Under the pieces are notes generated by a model, which did no database searches, was not told the DNA's origin, and saw only the letters and a list, made by a program, of their open reading frames with translations. Source: an uncultured Chlamydiae bacterium (GTDB lineage: Bacteria > Chlamydiota > Chlamydiia > Chlamydiales > SM23-39). Taken from it: a stretch of 9,838 bases of DNA. Positions within the stretch are counted from its first letter, which is position 1; every line of letters starts with the position of its first letter. Below are positions 1 through 7,026 of this stretch, piece by piece. The DNA lies in the NCBI GenBank assembly GCA_903864395.1, contig CAIPFQ010000121.1, forward strand, positions 1 to 9,838, in the 5' to 3' direction. The position numbers were made by a program, and so were the translations under genes.

Positions 1-1080
1 AAAAAACAAAGAAAAATGCTGCAAGCCCAACTTGACGAATGTCGGTGGTTATACAACACGTGTTTAGAGCAGCGCAAACTAAGTTTTGAGGATCTTGGTG
101 TTTCTTTAACAAAATATCAACAGATTTGTTTTTTGCCAGAATTAAAACAAGAACGTCCAACGCTAGAGCGCGTGCATTCTCAGGTACTGCAAAACGTCGT
201 AGATCGTCTGGAAAAGGCTTTTCAAAGTTTTTTTCGCAGAGTTCAGGCAGGAGAAAATCCTGGATTTCCACGATTTCGTGGGATTCATAGATACAACAGT
301 TTTTGCTACCCACAAAGTGGGTTCTCAATAGAAAATGGAGAGTTAAAACTTTCTAAAATTGGAAGCATTCGGATTAAAATGCACCGTCCTATATCGGGGA
401 CGGTAAAAACCTGCACCCTCCGAAAAAACGCATCAGGAGACTGGACTGTTTCTTTGTCCTGTGAAGTAGAGGCAACACCCCTTCAACCCAACGAAGAGTC
501 CATAGGGATTGATGTCGGTTTGACAGAATTTGCTACACTGTCTAATCGTGAAAAGATTAAGAACCCTCGGTTCTTTCGCCAGGGAGAAAAGAAACTTGCA
601 AAAGCGCAAAGAGGCTTTGCTAAAACGGAAAAGAGAACGAAAGAGAGGCGCAAGAAAGGGAAGGCCGTAGCAAAAATTCATTCAAAAATTAGCAATCAAA
701 GAAAAGATTTTTGTCATAAAGAATCTAAAAAAATCATCGACCAGTATCAGTATATTTGTATAGAAGACCTTAATATTAAAAACATGGTCGAAGGCTCAAG
801 TTTTGCAAAAAGTATATTAGACGCGAGTTGGAATCAGTTTCGTCAATTCCTAACCTACAAAGCGGAAGAGGCTGGTAGAAAAATTGGATTGGCGGATCCT
901 GCTTACACGACCCAAGATTGTTCTCGATGCAACTCCAGAGAGCGCAAGGCTCTCTGGGAGAGAAGGCATTGTTGTCCTAATTGTGGGTATTGTACAACCA
1001 GGGATCACAACTCGTCAGAAATCATAGAAGCCCGCGGAATGGCTGGCTTGGGCTTACGCCCTAGAAGCCCTCGCCTTTAG
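1..1080 (+). CDS. tnpB: TnpB-type RNA-guided nuclease of an IS200/IS605 (IS1341-type) element, 5' end outside window
   Basis: The reading frame is open back to base 1 (five codons, KKQRK, before the first ATG at 16). TnpB proteins normally begin with about 10-15 more residues before this LxxCRWLYN segment, so the gene is partial and its true start lies left of the window. Counting from the ATG at 16, the RuvC-like catalytic residues appear intact: D166 in GIDVGLTEF, E250 in CIEDLNIKNM, and D330 in TRDHNSS. A zinc ribbon is formed by C302-x2-C305 and C320-x2-C323. The family cuts DNA guided by an omegaRNA made from the element's right end, favouring retention of the transposon. No TnpA is visible, so the element is either IS1341-type (tnpB only) or its tnpA is off-window. 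The C-terminus (LRPRSPRL) is encoded by the right-end hairpin, as is usual. There is no internal stop or frameshift in the visible part. Confidence 0.93.
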   Translation, partial: KKQRKMLQAQLDECRWLYNTCLEQRKLSFEDLGVSLTKYQQICFLPELKQERPTLERVHSQVLQNVVDRLEKAFQSFFRRVQAGENPGFPRFRGIHRYNSFCYPQSGFSIENGELKLSKIGSIRIKMHRPISGTVKTCTLRKNASGDWTVSLSCEVEATPLQPNEESIGIDVGLTEFATLSNREKIKNPRFFRQGEKKLAKAQRGFAKTEKRTKERRKKGKAVAKIHSKISNQRKDFCHKESKKIIDQYQYICIEDLNIKNMVEGSSFAKSILDASWNQFRQFLTYKAEEAGRKIGLADPAYTTQDCSRCNSRERKALWERRHCCPNCGYCTTRDHNSSEIIEARGMAGLGLRPRSPRL

Positions 1081-1115
1081 GCGAGGGAGCATTCACATGC
1101 ACTAAACATGCTTTT
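960..1115 (+). ncRNA. Probable omegaRNA (right-end guide RNA) region for TnpB; boundaries approximate
   Basis: In TnpB systems the guide RNA scaffold overlaps the 3' end of tnpB and the element's right end, and the guide is the flanking DNA just beyond the end. Here the overlapping hairpins at 1045-1069 and 1068-1087 provide a structured 3' scaffold. The roughly 16-20 bases after about 1096 would be the guide. I infer the RNA from family knowledge. Both limits are estimates and no promoter was recognised. Confidence 0.4.
1041..1096 (+). mobile_element. Right end of the TnpB-carrying IS200/IS605-family element
   Basis: Two hairpins close the element. One pairs GGCTT-GGGC (1045-1053) with GCCC and AAGCC (1058-1061, 1065-1069) around a TTAC loop, with a three-base bulge. 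The other is a perfect 8-bp stem, 1068-1075 with 1080-1087, loop TTTA, which spans the tnpB stop codon. The two share bases 1068-1069, so they compete or rearrange. Subterminal hairpins replace terminal inverted repeats in this family. I place the outer end at about 1096, after ATTCAC, by resemblance to other right ends; the exact cleavage base is inferred. The left end lies outside the window. Confidence 0.7.
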
Positions 1116-1133
1116 CATATTCGAATGGTTCAT
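1077..1133 (-). pseudogene. Truncated start of the gene downstream of abiEi, probable AbiEii toxin remnant
   Basis: On the minus strand the abiEi stop overlaps a new start as ATGA (bases 1133-1130), the usual arrangement for the second gene of AbiE operons. The new frame reads MNHSNMKSMFSA, then enters the right-end hairpin of the TnpB element at about 1096 and stops at TAA (1079-1077), 18 codons in total. The start MxxMxSMFS loosely recalls the N-terminus of AbiEii/AbiGii nucleotidyltransferase toxins, as I remember them. Too little remains to identify it by sequence. The reading is a toxin gene interrupted or displaced by the insertion, whose remainder might lie beyond the element's left end outside the window. 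Chance overlap of a short frame is the alternative. Confidence 0.5.
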
Positions 1134-1753
1134 AATAAATTTAATGCCTCCACCAACTGTCCAAGGGCTCGCGATCGATAAGCCACAGAAATAGCTTTCA
1201 ACATCTTCTTATTTAGACCCTTTAAAACATTTTCTTCCATCCGCCGCGCCTCTATCAAATCCACTAACAAATCTTTCGTGCTCTTTAGTCCAGAACTTTT
1301 GCAATGAACCAAATCAGATAATGCTTTTTCTGCCGTGGCTATAAGAAATTTCCCAGCAGACGTTTCTTTTTGATCGATCCCTATCGCATAGCGCGCTTTG
1401 GACAGACCGTGATAATCAAAAATCCCCAAAGGGGTTTCAAAAATCTTTGACTTACCCAAAGAGACACTCGTCATACGATACACTCCCTCAGGGATCATGC
1501 CGTAATAAGACAGAGCCCACTCAAAGCTTAAATAAGAGGGCCCGTATAAAAGATTGGCGATTTGTGGATAAGGGACTGGATTTTTTTCTATTTTCTTGGC
1601 AATCACAAAAAAACCATTTTTAAGACGGATTAACTCCCCTTTTTTGACAAGTCGGGCTAAAAAATCCCTTGGGTTGACGTAAGCAGACAGGAGAGGGAGG
1701 ATATGATGAGCCTCAATATAAGCGGTTTCTGAAAAATCAAGCCAATCTTCCAT
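1130..1753 (-). CDS. AbiEi-type antitoxin / transcriptional regulator of a type IV toxin-antitoxin system
   Basis: The product is 207 residues from the ATG at 1753-1751. A GGAGG at 1764-1760 lies 6 bases before this ATG and only 3 before the in-frame TTG just upstream, which decides for the ATG. The N-terminal ~60 residues look like a winged helix (segments around FLARLVKKGELIRLKNGFF, one-residue-numbered from the ATG at about 31-50). They are followed by the AbiEi signature-like stretch SYLSFEWALSYYGMIPEGVY and a conserved FETPLG...FDYHGL block. AbiEi proteins repress their own promoter and neutralise the AbiEii nucleotidyltransferase toxin, which adds nucleotides to RNA targets. Here no intact toxin gene follows in the window: only a short overlapping start remains before the TnpB element. 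The gene lies downstream of rnz on the same strand, 71 bases away, with its own probable promoter and a palindrome in between. Confidence 0.8.
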   Translation of the reverse strand: MEDWLDFSETAYIEAHHILPLLSAYVNPRDFLARLVKKGELIRLKNGFFVIAKKIEKNPVPYPQIANLLYGPSYLSFEWALSYYGMIPEGVYRMTSVSLGKSKIFETPLGIFDYHGLSKARYAIGIDQKETSAGKFLIATAEKALSDLVHCKSSGLKSTKDLLVDLIEARRMEENVLKGLNKKMLKAISVAYRSRALGQLVEALNLL

Positions 1754-1772
1754 CAAAAACCTCCATCTTTTT

Positions 1773-1811
1773 ATTCTACCAGAAACTCCAATAAAATTGG
1801 AGTTTCTGGTA
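1773..1811 (-). promoter_or_regulatory. Perfect palindrome overlapping an extended -10; candidate AbiEi operator
   Basis: Bases 1777-1792 and 1796-1811 form a perfect 16-bp inverted repeat with a 3-base AAA centre. On the minus strand, the arm nearest abiEi contains TGG-TAGAAT (1781-1773), an extended -10 hexamer differing from TATAAT at one base. A GGAGG and the abiEi ATG follow within 25 bases. No good -35 was found. AbiEi regulators are known to bind inverted repeats in their own promoter, so operator is the first reading. Neither side carries a T-run, which makes a classical rnz terminator less likely, although the RNA hairpin would be very stable. Confidence 0.5.
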
Positions 1812-1824
1812 GCCCCCAGCTCCC

Positions 1825-2730
1825 CTACTTCGCAAAAGAAAATCGACGAAAATCTTCAGCGGCAAAGGTGTTTGGAAAAACCTCTCTCGCCTCCCTTTCC
1901 AAAACCCCTGAGTCCAAGTAGCGAGCGGAAAAGTGAGTGAGGATCAAGGTCTCTATGCCAGCATCGCGCGCGATCATCGCCGCCTGCTTCGCAGTCATGT
2001 GCCGATACTCATGCGCCATCTCCCGCGCCTCATCGAGATACGTGCTCTCACAAAGGAACATTTTTGCCCCATGCGCCAAAGAGTAAGCCGCAGGACACGG
2101 CCGAGTATCCACAACATAAGCAAAAGTGTCTCCCTTGCGGATAGAGCTTACATCTTCAAGCAGAACGCGCCGCGCTCCAACAAGCAAACTTCCCTCTTGC
2201 TCCAGCTTCCTGACATTCGGCCCCTCAATCCCAAAATTTTTCAAAGCCTCTTTTTGAAACTTCACAGTCTCTGGCTCGGAAATGCGCCATCCCACATTTT
2301 CTACTCCATGGTCGAGAAATTCCGCCTCAATCCGAAATTTCCCATCATCCTCGACAAGCCCCGCTTGGCGCACAGGATGCTCAATCACATGAATATTTTC
2401 GTGATAAATGCAACAGTAGCGAAGCCGATCAAAAAACTTTTTCCCACTCGCTGGATAATAACAATGGATCGGATGAGTCACCTTATCCAAATTCAAACGC
2501 ATCAGCATCGAGCCGAGCCCAAGACAATGGTCGCCATGAAAATGACTGATAAAAATACGGGTCACGCAAGGCGGCGCGATCTCCGCGAAAATAAATTGCC
2601 TCTGCGTCCCCTCTCCTGGATCAAATAACAACCCCTCTTCATTCCAGCGCAATAAATAGGCGCCATGGTTGCGAAACCGCGTTGGATGCTGGCTCGCACA
2701 GCCTAAAATAATCAAATCTCGCGCACTCAT
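1825..2730 (-). CDS. rnz: Ribonuclease Z (tRNA 3' endonuclease)
   Basis: This 301-residue metallo-beta-lactamase-fold enzyme cuts the 3' trailer from pre-tRNAs in the cytoplasm. The short-form RNase Z landmarks are present. They are [10 protein letters not shown] (37-46); the zinc motif H63-F-H65-G-D67-H68; H141; D208; the [11 protein letters not shown] block containing H244; and H266 in THFSARY. The length fits the short bacterial form (about 300-330). The start codon ATG overlaps the stop of the upstream rhomboid gene as ATGA (2730-2727), suggesting translational coupling. The gene is last in the lon operon. In chlamydiae this locus was once labelled atsA/elaC. RNase BN activity (exonuclease) is possible for some members, but the tRNA role is the safe call. 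Confidence 0.95.
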   Translation of the reverse strand: MSARDLIILGCASQHPTRFRNHGAYLLRWNEEGLLFDPGEGTQRQFIFAEIAPPCVTRIFISHFHGDHCLGLGSMLMRLNLDKVTHPIHCYYPASGKKFFDRLRYCCIYHENIHVIEHPVRQAGLVEDDGKFRIEAEFLDHGVENVGWRISEPETVKFQKEALKNFGIEGPNVRKLEQEGSLLVGARRVLLEDVSSIRKGDTFAYVVDTRPCPAAYSLAHGAKMFLCESTYLDEAREMAHEYRHMTAKQAAMIARDAGIETLILTHFSARYLDSGVLEREAREVFPNTFAAEDFRRFSFAK

Positions 2731-3737
2731 CTAAGCACTCCCCTTTGCGCAAAAAAAGAAAATCGACCGAGCCACGTGCCAATAAAAAACCCAAAAATAT
2801 GAGCCATGTTCGCAATATTCGGCGCAAAAGACGCGACAGAAAACAACTCAAGAACAAAAGATGTGATCGATAGAGCGAACATGGCACCTACAAAAACCAT
2901 TAAAAACCACAACGTCGTTCGATGAAGGGAATACCCTTCCCAAGGCGCTTTTTTTTGGCGCGCCCAAATAAACCCAGCCAAAGCCAATACAACCCCCGAA
3001 TAGCCCAGAAAAAAGGGCCCGCTGATCAGATATTGCATTGTATTCGAACCAATCCCCGCCACCAAAGTGAGAACCCCCAGGCGTAAAGAGCCCACCCGCT
3101 GCTCAATCGGCCGACTCAAAATCCACAGCCAGCTCATATTAAACAAAATATGCAACAACTCTGTATGCAATACAGAGGGCGAAAAAAGACGCCACACCTC
3201 TCCTTGGCGGATTTTAAAAAATAGCGAAGAGAGCTCAGGAGAAAAATTTGGATCTTTTATAGACATCAAAACCCAATTGGCAATTCCCTGCCAATAGCCC
3301 CCACCCATCTCCTTCGCAGGAATGTCATACAACAAAGCCCCCACAATGGGCGTCATCGAAGAGGGAGTCTCCATAGAAGCTTCTTGGAAGCCATTGAAGA
3401 AAAAAATCGCCAAACAGAGAAAGAGAATCACAAAACTCAAGGGCGATCTTTGCGGCTTCGGCAAAAATGGTGCCTCAGAAACATTGCCTTGCACCTCTTC
3501 AACGCTCAAAATCTCTTCAGAGTCAAACTCCAGATTGGATGGCTCCTTTTGAAACGCTGAAAAAGCAGATTCCGCGACCGCAATCTTATCTTCATCCAAA
3601 ATCCAAAGAGCATATGACATCTGCCCTGTCTTCACATCAAACGAACCTTCACATTTGCTGTCGATCCCCTTACGCAGCAAGTAAGAGCTCAGCCGATGCG
3701 CTAAATTTTCATTGGACAAAGACCCTACTAGCCGCAT
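2727..3737 (-). CDS. glpG: GlpG-type rhomboid intramembrane serine protease
   Basis: The product has 336 residues. Residues 1-70 resemble the soluble N-terminal domain of E. coli GlpG ([20 protein letters not shown], then [18 protein letters not shown]). A linker follows, with a first membrane segment at about 100-115 and a multi-span core at about 180-330. The rhomboid catalytic elements are intact: H196-x3-N200 (LLHILFNM), the nucleophile S247 in GYSG (245-248), and H313 in [11 protein letters not shown]. The family cleaves single-pass membrane proteins within the inner membrane; the substrate here is unknown. The ATG at 3737-3735 lies inside the end of the upstream nucleotidyltransferase gene (10-base overlap), and the stop overlaps the rnz start. 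No strong ribosome site is visible, consistent with coupling to the upstream gene. Confidence 0.9.
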   Translation of the reverse strand: MRLVGSLSNENLAHRLSSYLLRKGIDSKCEGSFDVKTGQMSYALWILDEDKIAVAESAFSAFQKEPSNLEFDSEEILSVEEVQGNVSEAPFLPKPQRSPLSFVILFLCLAIFFFNGFQEASMETPSSMTPIVGALLYDIPAKEMGGGYWQGIANWVLMSIKDPNFSPELSSLFFKIRQGEVWRLFSPSVLHTELLHILFNMSWLWILSRPIEQRVGSLRLGVLTLVAGIGSNTMQYLISGPFFLGYSGVVLALAGFIWARQKKAPWEGYSLHRTTLWFLMVFVGAMFALSITSFVLELFSVASFAPNIANMAHIFGFFIGTWLGRFSFFAQRGVLR

Positions 3738-4213
3738 CGGATTTTACTCACAATCTGTGAGCTCGCAAGCGCGGGAATGCGCTCCACGAGATAAAGCCTC
3801 GCCCCTAGAGATCGTACCGTCTCCGCTTCAATGCACTCGCTTCCATATTCAGCCCCATTCACATGAACCTCTGGAGAGACGCAACGCAAGAAGGAACGCG
3901 GATCATCCTCTTCAAACCAGGTAACGAAGTCGACAAATTCAATCGCTGCGATCATCTCAAGGCGATGCTGCAAAGAAATAATCGGCCGAGACGCCCCTTT
4001 ATACCTCTGAATCGACGCATCTGAGTTGAGAGCGACGAGCAAAATGTCCGCTTGTTTTGCCGCTTCATGCAAAATAAAAAGATGCCCCGCATGAAGCAAG
4101 TCAAAAGAGCCGTTCAGCGTCGCAAGAGTTTTTCCCCCTGCACGCAAATTCTTCGCTGTTTGCGAAAGGCATTTTGGCTCAATCAGCTTTTTTTGCAACC
4201 ACACAGGATTCAT
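3728..4213 (-). CDS. HldE/RfaE2-like D-glycero-beta-D-manno-heptose 1-phosphate adenylyltransferase (nucleotidyltransferase domain only)
   Basis: The product is a 161-residue HxGH nucleotidyltransferase. Visible motifs are NGSFDLLHAGHL with H41-AG-H44, LNSDASIQRYKG (62-73), RPI and RLEMIAAIEFVDFV (84-97), VNGAEY (118-123, against KGxDY in most relatives) and SSQIVSKI (151-158). This block order matches the C-terminal half of HldE, which activates heptose 1-phosphate with ATP to give ADP-heptose for lipopolysaccharide. The sugar-kinase half of HldE is absent, so it would need a separate kinase or have another phosphosugar or polyol substrate. The ATG overlaps the lon stop as ATGA (4213-4210). 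Cytidylyltransferases of the TagD group share the HxGH fold but fit less well. The family is sure; the substrate is not. Confidence 0.8.
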   Translation of the reverse strand: MNPVWLQKKLIEPKCLSQTAKNLRAGGKTLATLNGSFDLLHAGHLFILHEAAKQADILLVALNSDASIQRYKGASRPIISLQHRLEMIAAIEFVDFVTWFEEDDPRSFLRCVSPEVHVNGAEYGSECIEAETVRSLGARLYLVERIPALASSQIVSKIRCG

Positions 4214-6723
4214 GGCTTTTTCCTTTTTTTCGGCGCAGAGACTCGTTCTTTGGGACTCTCTTGCTGGTGCGGAGTTTTGCTGGTTTCCCCTTTAGGAAAC
4301 GCAATCAAAAAGACTTCGTCGTAATGATCGACAAAATGAACCTCAATGCCTTTTTTTAAAAATTCGGGCAGCTCATCATAGTCGCGCAAGTTTTCCTTCG
4401 GAAAAATCAATACATTTAATTGCGATCTGCGCGCGGCAATCAACTTTTCTTTTAGGCCCCCAATCGGAAGCACTTTGCCCGTGAGCGTCAGCTCTCCAGT
4501 CATGCCCAAATTTTCTTGCATCGGACGATTTAGAAGCAGAGAAAAAAGAGCGCTCGTCATTGTAATGCCCGCAGAAGGACCATCTTTTGGAGTCGCACCT
4601 TCTGGAATATGAATGTGAATTTGCGATTTTTCAAAAAATGGAATCGATCCCGCATAACGGGATACATGACTCTGCACATAACTCCAAGCGATTTGCGCCG
4701 ATTCCTTCATCACATCGCCCGTCTGCCCCGTTAACTTCATCTCTGTCTTTTCCGCAGGGTATTTGATCACCTCTATATACAGCGTCGCCCCACCCATAGA
4801 GGTCCACGCAAGCCCCGTCGCCACCCCCACAGGATTCACCTTATAATATCGATCGCTCGTAAAGACCGGCTTGCCCAAAAACGGCGTCAAATTTTTTTCA
4901 GAAATCATCGTTTGAGGCTGCTCTGGATTTTGAGCCACTTTCATCGCGACTTTGCGCAAAATTTTCTTCAGATTATTCTCTAGCGTCCGTACGCCTGCCT
5001 CACGCGCATAGCCATTGATAATTTGCCCCAACGCCTTGTTCGTAAAAACAACATTGTTTATTTTCAGCCCCATATTTTTTCGATTGCGAGGCACTAGATA
5101 CTTGCGGGCAATTTCTATTTTCTCTGCCTGAACATAGCCAGACAAACGCAAAATCTCCATCCGATCCTTTAAAGGCTCTGGGATAGAATCGAGAACATTT
5201 GCCGTCACAATAAATAAAATATTGGAAAGGTCGACCCTCACATCGAGGTAATGATCGAGAAAATCCCTATTTTGTTCCGGATCTAGCACCTCTAGCAAGG
5301 CAGACGCAGGATCGCCTTGATAGCTCGCCCCCATCTTATCCACCTCATCGAGCATAATGACGGGGTTCATCGTTTGCGTATATTTTAAAGCCTGAATCAA
5401 TTTTCCCGGCATCGCGCCAATATACGTTCTTCGATGCCCCTTAATCTCAGCCTCATCGCGCATCCCTCCAACGGAAAATCGATAAAATTCCCGATTCAAA
5501 GCTCTCGCTACGCTTTTGCCAATACTCGTCTTCCCAACGCCGGGAGGCCCTACCAAACAAATAATGCTCCCCTTCACACCGCCCGTCAGCTTCCCTACGC
5601 CGATAAATTCTAAAATCCGCTCTTTAATATCTTTAAGCCCATAGTGATCTTCATTGAGGATGTCTTCCGCTTTCTTGAGATCGTGCGACTCTGCGCTAAA
5701 CAATCCCCAGGGAACGATCGTCAGCCAATCGAGATAGTTGCGACAAACCCCGTACTCAGACGACTGCGTCTCCAGCGCGCTCAGTTTGTCCATCTCCTCG
5801 CGAATCACCTTTAAGGCGCCCTCGGGCACTTTTCTTTTCTTCAGCCGCTCCTCAAACTTCGCACTCTCCAAGGTCTTGTCATCTTTTTCCATGCCGAGCT
5901 CTTTTTTTATCGCCTTGAGCTGCTCGCGCAGGAAAAATTCCCTCTGCGTCTTTGAGATCGTCGCCTCGATTCTTTGATTGATTACGCTTTGAAGTTTGCT
6001 AATATCGAGCTCTTTTTTCAAAAGGATCAAAGCTTTGTCAATCCGCTTTTCAATTTCAAAGGATTCGAGAACATCTTGCAGCTCTTCTCGACTCGCTGTC
6101 GTCAAAGCCACCGCGAAATCCGCCAACCTTCCAGGCTCTGTAAAATCCGAGTGCCCCAAGAAAATTTGAAGCTCTTCTTTAAACAGAGGATTGAGCTTCA
6201 AAAGCTCCTTGATCGTCGTGATAATGCTAATCGCGTACGCTTTGAGTTCCCGAGACAGTTTTGCCAAAGAAATATCGTCTTGATACGCCACCTCGGCTTG
6301 CATGTATTTGGATTTTATCGGATTGACAATGGAAACCCTTTTTTCCATATTGAGAACGACCTGGGCACCCCCTTGTTCCATCGGAATAATCCGAAGAATC
6401 CGCGCCACCACACCAACGCGATAGAGATCGTCGATGGAAATTTTATAAATATTCGCCTCTTCTTCTTTCGTAAGAAAAAGCCCCACGCACTTATGATCGG
6501 TCTTCGCGATAATTTTCAATACTTCATAGTACATCCCCGGCTCTATCATGATCGGCGCTGCCATCCCAGGAAAAAAGGGACGGCGGTTCAAGGGAAGAAT
6601 ATAGAGCTGATTTGGATAGGGAAGAACAGGGCCCAAGGCGCTCTTTTCTTGTTGTAAAGAGTTTAACTCATCTTCAATAATCCGAGCCGTTTCTTCAGGG
6701 AGATTTTCGTCGTCCAATAACAC
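4210..6723 (-). CDS. lon: ATP-dependent Lon protease
   Basis: Full-length Lon of 837 residues, a cytoplasmic AAA+ serine protease that degrades misfolded and regulatory proteins. The N-terminal substrate domain begins at about 34 (LPYPNQLYILPLNRRPFFPG). Walker A is GPPGVGKTS (392-400) and Walker B is VIMLDEVDK (455-463). The protease dyad is S717 in DGPSAG and K760 in GGLKEKLIAA, both offset by 38 from E. coli S679/K722. The tail after about 812 is a basic extension ending PKKRKKP. No ATG fits the start. GTG at 6723-6721 gives 837 residues; TTG at 6717-6715 has a better-placed AGAGG five bases upstream and would give 835. A MITE-like element ends eight bases before the GTG, so the whole lon leader is element sequence. 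It is the first gene of the overlapping leftward operon. Confidence 0.96.
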   Translation of the reverse strand: MLLDDENLPEETARIIEDELNSLQQEKSALGPVLPYPNQLYILPLNRRPFFPGMAAPIMIEPGMYYEVLKIIAKTDHKCVGLFLTKEEEANIYKISIDDLYRVGVVARILRIIPMEQGGAQVVLNMEKRVSIVNPIKSKYMQAEVAYQDDISLAKLSRELKAYAISIITTIKELLKLNPLFKEELQIFLGHSDFTEPGRLADFAVALTTASREELQDVLESFEIEKRIDKALILLKKELDISKLQSVINQRIEATISKTQREFFLREQLKAIKKELGMEKDDKTLESAKFEERLKKRKVPEGALKVIREEMDKLSALETQSSEYGVCRNYLDWLTIVPWGLFSAESHDLKKAEDILNEDHYGLKDIKERILEFIGVGKLTGGVKGSIICLVGPPGVGKTSIGKSVARALNREFYRFSVGGMRDEAEIKGHRRTYIGAMPGKLIQALKYTQTMNPVIMLDEVDKMGASYQGDPASALLEVLDPEQNRDFLDHYLDVRVDLSNILFIVTANVLDSIPEPLKDRMEILRLSGYVQAEKIEIARKYLVPRNRKNMGLKINNVVFTNKALGQIINGYAREAGVRTLENNLKKILRKVAMKVAQNPEQPQTMISEKNLTPFLGKPVFTSDRYYKVNPVGVATGLAWTSMGGATLYIEVIKYPAEKTEMKLTGQTGDVMKESAQIAWSYVQSHVSRYAGSIPFFEKSQIHIHIPEGATPKDGPSAGITMTSALFSLLLNRPMQENLGMTGELTLTGKVLPIGGLKEKLIAARRSQLNVLIFPKENLRDYDELPEFLKKGIEVHFVDHYDEVFLIAFPKGETSKTPHQQESPKERVSAPKKRKKP

Positions 6724-6730
6724 CTCTTTC

Positions 6731-6922
6731 TTTAACTCGACTTTGCAACTTTTTTGGGTTGGATGCCTCTGAATATTTGTTCTCGGGGGCGTTATTTAAA
6801 CTGAGAAGGGGTTAAAAACCCCTTCCCAGTTTAAATAATCGCCAAGCTTCGACCATAGGTCGAACGTCCGTGGACAAATAGCCAAGGCAGGCAGCCCAAA
6901 AAAGTTGCAAAGCCGAGTTTAA
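6731..6922. mobile_element. MITE-like non-autonomous element with 38-bp terminal inverted repeats, between lon and tsaB
   Basis: Bases 6731-6768 and the reverse complement of 6885-6922 match at 33 of 38 positions, including an unbroken run from CTTTGCAAC through TTTTTTGGG. Both ends abut TTAA (6732-6735 and 6919-6922), which could be a target duplication or part of the repeat. The 116-base interior has no plausible gene. It holds a nested 22-bp hairpin (6792-6838) and two small stems, 6848-6864 and 6866-6875. The left 31 bases (6736-6766) recur without a mismatch at 9634-9664, next to a probable transposase end, so the likely parent is that insertion sequence. Named as an element by structure; no database family is claimed. 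Confidence 0.7.
6792..6838. repeat. 22-bp inverted repeat (hairpin) inside the MITE-like element
   Basis: Bases 6792-6813 pair with 6817-6838 around an AAA centre, with one mismatch in 22. The core reads GGGGTT-AAA-AACCCC. Neither side is followed by a T-run and the hairpin lies upstream of both flanking genes, so it is not read as a terminator for either. Confidence 0.85.
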
Positions 6923-7026
6923 TCCTACTTATGAAACATCGCTTCAGTCAAAAGCAAGTGAGTTTATCGGTTCCAGGAAAAATTAGCAATACCACTCTTT
7001 CCATTTTTCTGTTATCCTAAAATCTC
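6923..7026. other. Remaining intergenic DNA upstream of tsaB
   Basis: This stretch has no reading frame of note. A possible -10 (TATCCT, 7013-7018) lies 8 bases before the tsaB ATG without a convincing -35, so a tsaB promoter here is only a suggestion. No ribosome-binding sequence stands in front of the tsaB ATG. Confidence 0.4.

Noticed and set aside
1754..1756. TTG start one codon upstream of the abiEi ATG
   Set aside because: Only 3 bases separate it from GGAGG, against 6 for the ATG at 1753.
1933..2628. Long plus-strand open frame opposite rnz
   Set aside because: It lies wholly antisense to a gene with intact RNase Z motifs, and its translation has no recognisable domain.
5974..6657. 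Plus-strand open frame of about 227 codons opposite the lon N-terminal region
   Set aside because: Antisense shadow of a well-conserved Lon sequence. It has no ribosome site and no family resemblance.
6792..6838. Strong hairpin as an intrinsic terminator
   Set aside because: It is upstream of both divergent genes, has no following T-run and is nested symmetrically inside the terminal repeats, so it belongs to the mobile element.
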